NCBI GenBank assembly: GCA_040902535.1
Contig: JBBDXD010000028.1
Span: 122,080-186,079, forward strand
Length of the DNA: 64,000 nucleotides
Reading direction: 5' to 3'
From: Dehalococcoidia bacterium
GTDB lineage: Bacteria; Chloroflexota; Dehalococcoidia; DSTF01; JACRBR01
Positions 35,606-43,855 of this stretch are shown here, one piece after another. Positions within the stretch are counted from its first letter, which is position 1. Every line of letters starts with the position of its first letter. Below the pieces are notes generated by a model. The model had not been told where the DNA came from, made no database searches, and saw nothing but the letters and a program-made list of their open reading frames with translations. The position numbers and the translations under genes were made by a program.

Positions 35606-37129
35606 TTGCTCCGCATGAAGGACCAGGCGCGGCTCGGCGGCGGCGCGCGCCGGAACGAAGCCCAGCACGAACGCGGAAAGCTCACCGCGCGCGAACGCAT
35701 CGACATCCTGCTCGATGCCGGCACGTTCGAGGAGATCGATCAGCTCGTCGTTCACCGCGCTGAGGAGTTCGGGCTCGCCGAGCGCCACTACCTGGGCGAC
35801 GCGGTCGTCACCGGCTACGGCAGCATCGACGGACGTGTGGTGTTCGTGTTCTCACAGGACTTCACGATCTTCGGCGGGTCTTTATCTGAAGCGATGAGCG
35901 AGAAGATCGCGAAGGTGCTCGACCTGGCGATAAAGACCGGCGCCCCCGTGATCGGCCTGTACGACACGGGCGGCGCGCGGCTGCAGGAAGGCATTGCTTC
36001 GCTGGGCGCGTGGGGCGACGTGCTCATGCGCATGGCGCTAGCTTCGGGCGCGGTGCCGCAGATCGCCGTCGTGCTGGGGCCGTGCGTGGGCCGCGCAGCC
36101 TATGCGCCGGGACTCAGCGACTTTGTCTTCATGACGAGCGGCACGGCGCAGATGTTCGTCACCGGCCCGGAAGTCATCCGATCGGTGACCGGCGAAGACC
36201 TCACGCACGACGAGCTGGGCGGCGCCATGTCCCATGCCCAGCATAGCGGCGCCTGCCACTTCGTGCTCGACCGTGACGAGGATGCGCTGCTGGAGGTACG
36301 GCGCCTGCTCTCGTTTCTGCCTTCGAACAGCATGGAGCCACCGCCCACTCGCGAATCCGCCGATGATCCCCATGCCCGCGCCGACGACCTGCTGCAGATC
36401 GTCCCGGCCGAAAGCACCAAGAGCTACGACGTGCGCGAGGTCATCGACCGCATCGTCGATGACGGCGACTTCATGGAAGTACAGTCGCTCTTCGCGATGA
36501 ACCTCGTCACGGGTTTCGCGCGGATGGCCGGGCAACCGATCGGCGTCGTGGCGAATCAGCCGAACAACCTTGCCGGGTCGCTGGACATCGATTCGGCGCG
36601 CAAGGCGGCGCGATTCGTACGCTGCTGCGACGCGTTCAACGTGCCGGTGCTGACGCTGGTCGATACATCGGCGTACCGGCCGGGGACGGCGCAGGAGTAC
36701 GGCGGCATCATCACGCACGGCGCGAAGCTGGTGTACGCGTACGCGGAGGCGACGGTGCCGAAGGTGACCGTGATCCTGCGCAAGGCCTTCGGCGGCGCGT
36801 ACGACGCGCTGGGCTCGAAGCACCTCCGCGCGGATGTGAACCTGGCGTGGCCGCAGGCAGAGGTCGCCGTTGTCGGACCCGACCCGGCGGTGAGCATCCT
36901 CTACCGCGCGCGCCTGCAGGAGGCCGCCGACCCGGCGGCGGAACGCGCGCAACTCGTCGCGGAGTACAGCGAGCGCTTTGCGAACCCGTACATCGTGGCG
37001 GCGCGCGGCTACGTGGACGATGTCATCGACCCGCGCGACACGCGGCGAGCCGTCATCGAGTCGCTGCGCATGCTGCGCTCGAAGACGGACACCATGCCCG
37101 CGAAGAAGCACGGCAACGTCCCGCTCTAG
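35606..37129 (+). CDS. Acyl-CoA carboxylase carboxyltransferase (propionyl-CoA carboxylase beta-like)
   Basis: About 507 residues of a biotin-dependent carboxyltransferase: GKLTARERIDILLDAGTFEE, two crotonase-like halves, oxyanion loops GGARLQEG and the C-terminal GGIITHGAKLVYAYAEATVPKVTVILRKAFGGAY. It transfers CO2 from biotin to propionyl-, methylmalonyl- or acetyl-CoA. The biotin carrier/carboxylase subunit is not in the window. The start is odd: the coding frame extends upstream through codons 35561-35603 that fit the family's N-terminus (ITQSSITDSDGRLEQLLR), but the only codon correctly placed after the AGAGGAG site is ATC at 35561. Otherwise TTG 35606 or ATG 35615. Confidence 0.9.
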   Translation: MLRMKDQARLGGGARRNEAQHERGKLTARERIDILLDAGTFEEIDQLVVHRAEEFGLAERHYLGDAVVTGYGSIDGRVVFVFSQDFTIFGGSLSEAMSEKIAKVLDLAIKTGAPVIGLYDTGGARLQEGIASLGAWGDVLMRMALASGAVPQIAVVLGPCVGRAAYAPGLSDFVFMTSGTAQMFVTGPEVIRSVTGEDLTHDELGGAMSHAQHSGACHFVLDRDEDALLEVRRLLSFLPSNSMEPPPTRESADDPHARADDLLQIVPAESTKSYDVREVIDRIVDDGDFMEVQSLFAMNLVTGFARMAGQPIGVVANQPNNLAGSLDIDSARKAARFVRCCDAFNVPVLTLVDTSAYRPGTAQEYGGIITHGAKLVYAYAEATVPKVTVILRKAFGGAYDALGSKHLRADVNLAWPQAEVAVVGPDPAVSILYRARLQEAADPAAERAQLVAEYSERFANPYIVAARGYVDDVIDPRDTRRAVIESLRMLRSKTDTMPAKKHGNVPL

Positions 37130-37140
37130 ACAAGACAAGA

Positions 37141-37164
37141 GTGCGGACGCGATCGCGTCCGCAC
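37141..37164. terminator. Perfect 24-bp palindrome between convergent genes
   Basis: GTGCGGACGC-GATC-GCGTCCGCAC is fully self-complementary and sits between the convergent carboxyltransferase and VOC genes. No T-run of length, but the minus-strand side is followed by TCTTGTCTTGTC. A bidirectional terminator is the simplest reading. Confidence 0.65.
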
Positions 37165-37187
37165 CCCGACGTTGCTGTCGGCCGACG

Positions 37188-37664
37188 TTACGCGGAGCGC
37201 TCCGAACCGCCGGCCATCTGCGCCATCGCGGCCTGCGAGCGCTTCTGCATCTCCGCCGGACTGACGTCTTCCACGTGCGTGCCGAGCGACCACTCGTGAC
37301 CGAAAGGATCGGCGAGCGTGCCCATGCGGTCGCCGTAGAACTTGTCCTCCAGCGGTTGCAGTTCCTTCGCGCCGGCATCGATCGCCTTCTTGAAAGCGCT
37401 GTCGACGTCCTTCACGTAGAGCACGAACGATGACGTCACGTGACCCAGTTTTTTCGGCGACTGCTCGGCCATGTCCGACATCATGATGATCGAGTCACCG
37501 ATTTCGAGTTCGGCGTGGCCGATCGTGCCGCCAGGGCCGGGCATGCGCATACGCTCCTTCGCGCCGAACGCCTGCTTGTACCAGTCGATGGCCTTCGTCG
37601 CGCCATCGAAGTAGAGATAGGGGGTGATGGTGTTGTATTCGTCGGGGATGGGCTTCACTGCCAC
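37188..37664 (-). CDS. VOC/glyoxalase-fold protein (PhnB-like)
   Basis: A 158-residue PhnB-like member of the vicinal-oxygen-chelate superfamily: YLYFDGATKAIDWYKQAFGAKERMRMPGPGG and, in the C-terminal half, LADPFGHEWSLGTHVEDVS. These proteins include bleomycin-resistance and 3-demethylubiquinone methyltransferase-like folds; this subfamily has no known reaction. GTG 37664 is chosen since AAGGAGG lies upstream; the codons before it do not fit the family. Confidence 0.85.
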   Translation of the reverse strand: MAVKPIPDEYNTITPYLYFDGATKAIDWYKQAFGAKERMRMPGPGGTIGHAELEIGDSIIMMSDMAEQSPKKLGHVTSSFVLYVKDVDSAFKKAIDAGAKELQPLEDKFYGDRMGTLADPFGHEWSLGTHVEDVSPAEMQKRSQAAMAQMAGGSERSA

Positions 37665-37805
37665 GGTTATGCCTCCTTGAGTTCGTGGTGAATTAGGATC
37701 GTAGCACAGGCACTGCAAGGTGGCGCCAGCGGATCGGCGTAAAGAAACCGCATTCAACTGACGTAGAGTGTCAGGGGAGATCGGTCAGTTCGTAAGGCGC
37801 GTCGG

Positions 37806-38657
37806 CTACCCCGGCATGAGCGTCGGCGGCGGGTCGCCAGAGAGAATGGCGTCCAGGCGTGCGCGCAACACGTCGTTGTGTTCGGGATGCGTGAGCACGT
37901 AGAAGCGCTCGTCGCGAATCGCCTTGAAGACCTGCTGCGCCACTTCCGACGGCGCCATGCCGCCCGCGAAGATGCCGCTGATCATGTCGACCATCGCACG
38001 CTCGGGTGTGCCTTCCGCCGGTTCGGGGCGCGGGCCGGCGGGATGATTGCGGCCTGACTCGATGATGCGCGTGTTCGTGAGCGCCGGGCAGAGCACCGAG
38101 ACCTTGATCTTGCCGCCCGATGCGAACGCAAGCTCGTGATGCAGCGTCTCCGAGTAGGCGACGACGCCGAACTTGCTGACCGTGTACGCGGGACCGCCGG
38201 CGCCCGCGATCAAACCGGCGACGGAGGCCGTATTGACGATGTGCGCTTCCTCGCCGCGCTCCAGCATCAGCGGCACGAAGGCGCGCACGCCGTATATCAC
38301 GCCCCAGAGGTTGACGCCAAGCACCCAGTCCCAATCCTGCTGTTCCGTGCTCCACGAAGGCAGCGGACCGCCACCGCCCACCCCTGCGTTATTGCAGAGG
38401 ATCTGCACGCCGCCGAATCGTTCCGTTGTGCGCCGCGCGAGTTCGTGCAGGTCAGCTTCGTTCGACACGTCGGTGCGGACGGCGAGCACCGTGGCGCCTG
38501 CGTCGGTCATTTCGCGGGCGGCTTGCTCAAGCTCCGTCTGTTCGACATCGGCAAGGACGACGCGCATGCCTTCGGCGGCGAACTTGTCGGCGAGCCCGCG
38601 CCCGATGCCGCTGGCAGCGCCGGTGACGACGGCCGTCTTGTCTTTGAAGTCTTTCAT
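37806..38657 (-). CDS. Short-chain dehydrogenase/reductase
   Basis: A 283-residue classical SDR: TGAASGIGRGLADKFAAEG (TGxxxGxG cofactor loop), CNNAGV, catalytic Ser in NTASVAGLIAG and YxxxK in YTVSKFG. Asp in LADVEQ after the second strand favours NAD(H). It is flanked by spacer regions on both sides and is likely monocistronic. The substrate is unknown. Confidence 0.9.
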   Translation of the reverse strand: MKDFKDKTAVVTGAASGIGRGLADKFAAEGMRVVLADVEQTELEQAAREMTDAGATVLAVRTDVSNEADLHELARRTTERFGGVQILCNNAGVGGGGPLPSWSTEQQDWDWVLGVNLWGVIYGVRAFVPLMLERGEEAHIVNTASVAGLIAGAGGPAYTVSKFGVVAYSETLHHELAFASGGKIKVSVLCPALTNTRIIESGRNHPAGPRPEPAEGTPERAMVDMISGIFAGGMAPSEVAQQVFKAIRDERFYVLTHPEHNDVLRARLDAILSGDPPPTLMPG

Positions 38658-38842
38658 CGCGCTGTCCTTTCGGCCTCGGAGAGGCCGTCAAGGTATCGAC
38701 GGGCGCGAAGGGGAACAATGCGCGCGCAGACTGTGGCGGGCGCGCATGTCTTCGGGCGCGGTCCGCCGCATGTAAGGCAACCCTGAAGCGCGCTCCAAAG
38801 GAACCGCGAACGGCTAAGTGCCGATGCGCCGGGAACCGCTGA

Positions 38843-39172
38843 CTACCGCCGCGCCCGCTTGCGCGTCGTGCGCTTGCGTGCCGTCTTCTTCGCGGCGGCC
38901 TTCTTCGCGGGCGCCCGCGTCGCCGGCGCCGCGGCGGCGAGCGCGCTCTTTGCCGCGCGGCCGCGCGGCGCGTCTTCGAGGATGAACGTCACCAGCAGAT
39001 TCACGCGGTAACCGGTGATGCGCCCGCCCTCGACGACGACCTGCTGCTCCTTGATCCATGCGCCGGAGACGTTGCGTAACGTCTCGTTTGCGCGCCGGAT
39101 CCCTTGCCTGACGGCGTCTTCAAAACTGCGGGCAGACTGGGACGTGATCTCGGTGACTCGTGCTACCGACAT
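38843..39172 (-). CDS. Dodecin with a histone H1-like basic tail
   Basis: A 109-residue protein. Residues 1-66 are a dodecin: VARVTEITSQSARSFEDAVRQGI, then SGAWIKEQQVVVEGGRITGYRVNLLVTFILED; dodecins form twelve-subunit shells that bind riboflavin or CoA-type ligands. Residues 67-109 are Ala/Lys/Arg-rich (PAKKAAAKKTARKRTTRKR), like H1/HU-tail DNA-binding extensions. Normal dodecins are about 70 residues. GGAGG lies before the ATG. A tailed dodecin shell could bind DNA or RNA; this is inference. Confidence 0.85.
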   Translation of the reverse strand: MSVARVTEITSQSARSFEDAVRQGIRRANETLRNVSGAWIKEQQVVVEGGRITGYRVNLLVTFILEDAPRGRAAKSALAAAAPATRAPAKKAAAKKTARKRTTRKRARR

Positions 39173-39349
39173 CGGTGCCTCCATGTGTGCGTGCCGCACC
39201 TGCGGGTTTGGGGAGAGCGATCGTATCACAGGCGGGCAAGCGGTGGAGCACGAACCATCCTCGCTGGCGTCGGACGCCCAGGGCCGTTCGAGTTCGGCGT
39301 TTTTTCGAATCGTGGTTCCGTGGCCTGCGGATCGCCGATACTGTCGGTC

Positions 39350-40642
39350 ATGGATCCGCAGTTCCGCTTCTGCACGAGCGCCGACGGCACCCGGATCGCG
39401 TACGCCACGTACGGCAGCGGCCCACCGCTGCTCTACGCGAACACGCCCGTACTCAGCATCGACACGCAGTTCCCCATCCCCGAAGCACGGGCGTACTTCG
39501 ACGCGCTTGCCAGCCGCACAGGCCTGGTCATGTTCGATCGGCGTGGCACCGGCGCATCGCAGCGCGAGGTCGACGATCTATCGCCGGAAGCGGAAGCGCG
39601 CGACATCGCAGCTGTCGCGGATGCAGCGGGACTGCGGGAGTTCACGTTGTTCGCCGACATCGCGACGCACGTCTGTCTCACCTATGTGCTCGGTGAAGAG
39701 CAGCGGTCGCGAAGCCTGATCCTGTGGTCACCGCTCATCGAGTCGAACCCGAACAAGGAGATGGCCAAAGCCGCGCTTCGCGACTGGTCGTACTTCTGGC
39801 GCCTGTGGGCAAGCCGCCTGTTTCCGGACGGTCCGGTCTCTCTGCAGCGCGCGATGGGGAAGGCGTACAAGGACACGACGACCCCGGAAATGTCCGCGCG
39901 GCGCATGGACTGGCGGAAACCAGACTTCGATGCGCTGCTACCCCGCGTCACGATTCCGGTGCTGATCATCCATCGGGAAAGCGTGCCACATCAACATGCG
40001 ATGCGCCTTGCTGCGCACCTGTCACATGGCCAGCTGCGGTTTGTGCCCGGGCATCCCCCCACTCCGTATCCCGACCACGAAGCGATCGTCGACGCCGTCT
40101 TCGACTTCATGGGCCTCAATGACACGACACCCGTCAGCGTGGCGCGGGATGGAGGGATCGCCGTCATCCTCTTCACCGATATCGCCGACTCCACGGCCCT
40201 CACAGAACGCATGGGAGACGCGGCGTTTCGTGCGGCGTCACGCATCGTCGAAGATGGCGTCCGCGCGGCCGTCCGCGCGCACGGTGGCACGCCCATCGAT
40301 GGCAAGGTGATCGGCGATGGTGTCATGGGCGTGTTCACATCGGCCGCGCAGGCGATCGCCGCTGCCCGAGCGTGCGTGGCGCTCGGCCAGGACCTGCCGA
40401 TGCACGTCGGCATCCACGCCGGCGACGTGATCGGCGAGGGGACGAATGTCTACGGCGGCGCCGTGAACATCGCCTCGCGCATCTGCGGGCTGTGCGAACC
40501 CGGCGAGATCCTCGTGTCGCAGACGGTGCGCGACCTGGCGCGCACGTCGTCCAACGTGAGGTTCGAGGACCGCGGCGAACACACGCTAAAGGGCATCGCC
40601 GATCCGGTGCGGGTGTTTGCCGTCCTGCCCGATCGCGGATAA
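39350..40642 (+). CDS. Degenerate alpha/beta-hydrolase fused to class III nucleotide cyclase (copy 1)
   Basis: A 430-residue fusion. Residues 1-260 are an alpha/beta-hydrolase fold: DGTRIAYATYGSGPPLLY, FDRRGTGASQRE, but the nucleophile elbow reads FADIATH, so catalysis is probably lost. Residues 270-430 are a class III cyclase domain: ILFTDIADSTALTERMGD (metal-binding Asp), GDGVMGVF (second Asp) and VNIASRICGLCEPGEILV. It would make cAMP or cGMP and use the hydrolase fold as a ligand sensor, as in Mycobacterium Rv1900c. GATACT (39337-39342) lies seven bases before ATG. A paralogue follows directly. Confidence 0.85.
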   Translation: MDPQFRFCTSADGTRIAYATYGSGPPLLYANTPVLSIDTQFPIPEARAYFDALASRTGLVMFDRRGTGASQREVDDLSPEAEARDIAAVADAAGLREFTLFADIATHVCLTYVLGEEQRSRSLILWSPLIESNPNKEMAKAALRDWSYFWRLWASRLFPDGPVSLQRAMGKAYKDTTTPEMSARRMDWRKPDFDALLPRVTIPVLIIHRESVPHQHAMRLAAHLSHGQLRFVPGHPPTPYPDHEAIVDAVFDFMGLNDTTPVSVARDGGIAVILFTDIADSTALTERMGDAAFRAASRIVEDGVRAAVRAHGGTPIDGKVIGDGVMGVFTSAAQAIAAARACVALGQDLPMHVGIHAGDVIGEGTNVYGGAVNIASRICGLCEPGEILVSQTVRDLARTSSNVRFEDRGEHTLKGIADPVRVFAVLPDRG

Positions 40643-40649
40643 TTGCCGC

Positions 40650-42002
40650 ATGGAACGCGAAATCCGCTACTGCACGACAGAGGACGGCATCCGCATCGCC
40701 TACAGCGTCGAGGGCGAGGGCCCGGCGATCGTCGCCTGCCCGTTCTTCGTCGAGTCGCTTTCGCTGACCCACCTGCTCGCGCCGCACGAAGACATGATGC
40801 GAGGCCTCGGGTACCGCCGCACGCTCGTGCGCTTCGACGCGCGCGGTACCGGGCTTTCGCAGCGCGACGTCGACGATTTCAGCCACGGCGGCCTGCTGCG
40901 CGACCTTGACGCGGTGATCGATGCGTCAAAGATTGAACGTTTCGCCATCTTCGGCAGCGGCGTCAGCGGCCCCCGTGCGATTGATTATGCGGCGCTGCAC
41001 CCGGACCGCGTAACTGCGCTCCTCCTGTACTCGACATTCGCACGTCCAGCCGATGTGATGAGCGACGCGGCGACGCAGGCCTTCGCACAACTGGCGGAGA
41101 CGAACTGGCAAGCAGCGGCGCAAGCGCTCACGGATCTTTCGGGGCGTCTCGACTACGCTGGCCTCAACGTGGACGTCTCGAACGTCATCCGTGAGTCGGC
41201 CGATGGATCTGTGGCGGCGCGCCTGCTGCGACAAGCGTTCGCAACGAGCGACGTCACCGCATCACTCGCGCGCGTGCGCGCCCCGACGCTCGTGATGCAA
41301 CAGCGGCAGACGCAACTCTTCACGGCGGCACTCGGTCAGCGCATCGCGTCCGGCATCCCGGGCGCGCGCCTCGTGCTCTTCGATGTCGGTACGAGCTGGC
41401 TCGGCGACGGGGCGGCACGGCTGGTCTCCGATGCGGTCGCCGCTTTTCTCGGTGATGCACCGGCGCCGGGTCCGGCGCCCACAGGCGATGGCGGGCGGCA
41501 GACCGGCCCCGGCCTTCGGACCGTGCTGTTCACCGATATCGTCGACAGCACCGGACTGACGGAGCGGCTCGGCGATGCTGCGTTTCGCGAGCAGGCGCGC
41601 GCGCTCGACGAGGCGATGCGCGACGCCATCACCGCGCGCGGCGGCACGACCGTCGAAGGGAAGGTACTGGGCGATGGCGTCATGGCGGTGTTTTCGTCGG
41701 CGGTACGCGCGCTCGAGGCGGCGTCGGACTGCGTCGATGTCAGCGAGCGGAGCGACCTGCGGTTACACGTCGGCGTACACGCCGGCGACGTGACCGAGGA
41801 AAACGGCAACTTCTACGGCGGCGTCGTCAACGTCGCGGCGCGCATTTGCGGACTCTGCGAGCCCGGCGGCATCCTGGTCTCGGCGACGGTGCGCGACCTC
41901 GCGCGCACGTCGTCCGGCGTGATGTTCGAGGATCGCGGCGAGCATGCGCTCAAGGGCATCGCGGATCCGGTGCGCGTGTTCGCGGTGCGGGCGGCGGAGT
42001 GA
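40650..42002 (+). CDS. Alpha/beta-hydrolase fused to class III nucleotide cyclase (copy 2)
   Basis: A 450-residue paralogue of the preceding gene, seven bases downstream. The hydrolase half has FDARGTGLSQRD and an elbow FGSGVSGPRA, closer to GxSxG than copy 1 but still unusual. The cyclase half has VLFTDIVDSTGLTERLGD, GDGVMAVF and VNVAARICGLCEPGGILV. Copies share exact stretches (RDLARTSS, GIADPVRVFAV), so they come from a tandem duplication. Only the sensor halves have diverged strongly, which suggests different ligands for one second messenger. Confidence 0.85.
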   Translation: MEREIRYCTTEDGIRIAYSVEGEGPAIVACPFFVESLSLTHLLAPHEDMMRGLGYRRTLVRFDARGTGLSQRDVDDFSHGGLLRDLDAVIDASKIERFAIFGSGVSGPRAIDYAALHPDRVTALLLYSTFARPADVMSDAATQAFAQLAETNWQAAAQALTDLSGRLDYAGLNVDVSNVIRESADGSVAARLLRQAFATSDVTASLARVRAPTLVMQQRQTQLFTAALGQRIASGIPGARLVLFDVGTSWLGDGAARLVSDAVAAFLGDAPAPGPAPTGDGGRQTGPGLRTVLFTDIVDSTGLTERLGDAAFREQARALDEAMRDAITARGGTTVEGKVLGDGVMAVFSSAVRALEAASDCVDVSERSDLRLHVGVHAGDVTEENGNFYGGVVNVAARICGLCEPGGILVSATVRDLARTSSGVMFEDRGEHALKGIADPVRVFAVRAAE

Positions 42003-42020
42003 CTTCGCTATACTACCCTC

Positions 42021-42037
42021 GCCTCGCGATGCGAGGC
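42021..42037. other. Small perfect hairpin before tRNA-Thr
   Basis: GCCTCGC-GAT-GCGAGGC forms a 7-bp stem between a TATACT -10-like box (42009-42014) and the mature tRNA start at 42046. If the promoter is used, the hairpin is in the precursor tRNA leader and may guide processing. Confidence 0.5.
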
Positions 42038-42045
42038 GCCTTCGT

Positions 42046-42120
42046 GCCGGCGTAGCTCAGTGGTAGAGCAGCTGTTTCGTAAACAGCAGGCCGTCAGTTC
42101 GAATCTGACCGCCGGCTCCA
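42046..42120 (+). tRNA. tRNA-Thr (anticodon CGT)
   Basis: GCCGGCG...CGCCGGC forms the 7-bp acceptor stem with discriminator T and an encoded CCA end (42118-42120). The D arm is TAGCTCAGTGGTAGAGCA, the anticodon stem GCTGT/ACAGC closes loop TTCGTAA with anticodon CGT, reading ACG (Thr). The T arm is GTCAGTTCGAATCTGAC. It is an isolated tRNA after the second cyclase gene with its own TATACT box. Confidence 0.95.
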
Positions 42121-42190
42121 GGCCGACATCCCAACGACGGTCCGCGACCTCGCGGGCCGTTCGCGTCCCAGCTGCGGCAGTTGTCTTGCC

Positions 42191-42246
42191 CCTCCAGCCT
42201 CCAGCCTCCAGCCTCCAGCCTCCAGCCTCCAGCCTCCAGCCTCCGA
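42191..42246. repeat. Tandem heptamer array, seven perfect copies
   Basis: CCTCCAG is repeated seven times without change (42191-42239), then CCTCCGA. It runs up to the TAGCAT -10-like box (42247-42252) of lhgO. On the minus strand it reads GGCTGGA repeats, with paired GG runs that might form a weak G-quadruplex. It is the most regular array in the window, so its copy number may vary between strains. Confidence 0.9.
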
Positions 42247-42258
42247 TAGCATGGCCCA

Positions 42259-43380
42259 ATGGACGTTGAGGTTGCCGTCATCGGCGGCGGCGTCGTCGGG
42301 CTGGCAGTCGCCGCCGAACTCGCACGCAAGCGGCAGGTCGCCGTCATCGAGCGGCATGCCGGCTTCGGCTTCGAGACGTCGTCGCACAACAGCGGCGTCA
42401 TCCATGCCGGCATCTACTATCCGACGGGCTCGCTCAAGCACACCCTCTGCCTCGAAGGCAACGCGCTGATCTACGAATGGTGCGCCGCGCATTCGGTGCG
42501 GGCGCACCGGCTCGGAAAGCTGATCATCGCCGTCGACGCCACCGAACTCGACGCGCTCGACGACGTCGCGCAGCGTGCGAGCGAGAACGGCGTGCCGGAG
42601 ATGCGCGTCGTGCGCGATGAGGCGGAGCTGCGCGAGATCGAGCCCCACGTGCGATGCGTCGCCGGGCTGTTTTCGGGCAGCACGGGCGTCGTCGACCAGT
42701 CCGCGCTCATGGCGTCGTACGCGCGGGAGGTCGAGCGGCGCGACGGTTGGATCGCGCTCAAGCACGAGGTGCTGTCGATCGCCCGCGCGAACGGTGGCTT
42801 CACGATCGCGATGCGCGGCCCGGACGGCGAGGAGACGTCGATCACGAGCGACGCGCTCGTGAACAGCGGCGGCCTCGGCGCGCCGGCGATCGCATCGATG
42901 CTCGGCTACCCGCTCGACGGCACGGACGCGACGCCGGTGATGCGGCAGACGGTGAACAAGGGCCGCTACTACGACATCGTGACGCCGGCGAAGGCGCGGC
43001 TGGCGCGGCACCTCGTCTACCCCGTGCCCGAGCACGCGAAGGGCGGCCTCGGCGTACACGTGACGATCGACGTCGACGGCGGCGTGCACCTCGGCCCCGA
43101 CACGGAGTGGCTCGACGACGGCGCGCCGCTCGACTATCGCGCCGACGACGTACGCCGCGGCGAATTTCTCGCCGCCGCGCAACGCTATCTGCCGTTCCTC
43201 GAGGCAGACGACCTCGAGCCCGGACAGGTAGGCTACCGCCCGAAGCTGCAGGCAGCCGGCGGACCGCAGGCCGACTTCCTGATCTGGCGCGACGGCGGCT
43301 ACGTACACCTGGGTGGCATCGAGTCGCCGGGCATGACGGCGGCGCCTGCGATCGCGCGGAAGGTGGCATCGCTCCTGTGA
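42259..43380 (+). CDS. lhgO: L-2-hydroxyglutarate oxidase/dehydrogenase
   Basis: A 373-residue DAO-fold flavoenzyme. The N-terminal VAVIGGGVVGLAVAAELA binds FAD, and SSHNSGVIHAGIYYPTGSLKHTLC is the LhgO signature. The C-terminus IESPGMTAAPAIARKVASLL closes the FAD fold. It oxidises L-2-hydroxyglutarate to 2-oxoglutarate and passes electrons to quinone. The length matches E. coli LhgO (422) less its longer loops. TAGCAT six bases before ATG suggests a leaderless mRNA. Confidence 0.9.
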   Translation: MDVEVAVIGGGVVGLAVAAELARKRQVAVIERHAGFGFETSSHNSGVIHAGIYYPTGSLKHTLCLEGNALIYEWCAAHSVRAHRLGKLIIAVDATELDALDDVAQRASENGVPEMRVVRDEAELREIEPHVRCVAGLFSGSTGVVDQSALMASYAREVERRDGWIALKHEVLSIARANGGFTIAMRGPDGEETSITSDALVNSGGLGAPAIASMLGYPLDGTDATPVMRQTVNKGRYYDIVTPAKARLARHLVYPVPEHAKGGLGVHVTIDVDGGVHLGPDTEWLDDGAPLDYRADDVRRGEFLAAAQRYLPFLEADDLEPGQVGYRPKLQAAGGPQADFLIWRDGGYVHLGGIESPGMTAAPAIARKVASLL

Positions 43381-43432
43381 CCGCGGACGAGGGGAGTGCA
43401 AACAGGCAGCCGAATGATGCATAATCGTCGCC

Positions 43433-43855
43433 ATGCGTGAGAACTCACGGGTGGATTGGATAGCCGTCGCGCTGGAGTTCTGGCCCATACCCGCACTCTT
43501 GATCGTGCGCTCACTGGAGGTCGCGATCAGCGGAGGCGGCGTGGTGGGTACAACCATCTTCTACCTGAGCCTGCTTCCGGGCCTGGGCTGGTGGCGGGTC
43601 GCGGGATTGAGTCCAAAGCTCGTGGCGTACGCCGTCGTCCGGGCGGCGGTGATGGTGTTCCTGCCGACCCTCTTCCTTTGGGTTGCGATTCGCGATGCTC
43701 AATGCGACGACTGCTTGAGTGCATCCGATCCTGTGCGTGTGACTCTCTTGGTCGTCTGGATGGCTGCTGGGCTGGCGCCGATCGCTTCGGCGTACCTCAT
43801 TGGATCGCGGCACAAGCGCCGCCCTCCAATCGCCACCGCGGCGCATGCAGGATAA
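43433..43855 (+). CDS. Hypothetical membrane protein
   Basis: A 140-residue protein with about four hydrophobic segments (12-26, 36-55, 63-85, 103-122) and the polar loop RDAQCDDCLSASD between the last two, which holds two Cys in a CxxC. CATAAT (43420-43425) lies seven bases before the ATG, so a leaderless start is likely. Its last 11 bases overlap the SDR gene. No family recognised. Confidence 0.65.
   Translation: MRENSRVDWIAVALEFWPIPALLIVRSLEVAISGGGVVGTTIFYLSLLPGLGWWRVAGLSPKLVAYAVVRAAVMVFLPTLFLWVAIRDAQCDDCLSASDPVRVTLLVVWMAAGLAPIASAYLIGSRHKRRPPIATAAHAG

Noticed and set aside
42191..42246. Possible coding repeat
   Set aside because: A period of seven shifts the frame at every unit, and no frame across it is open with a start and ribosome site.
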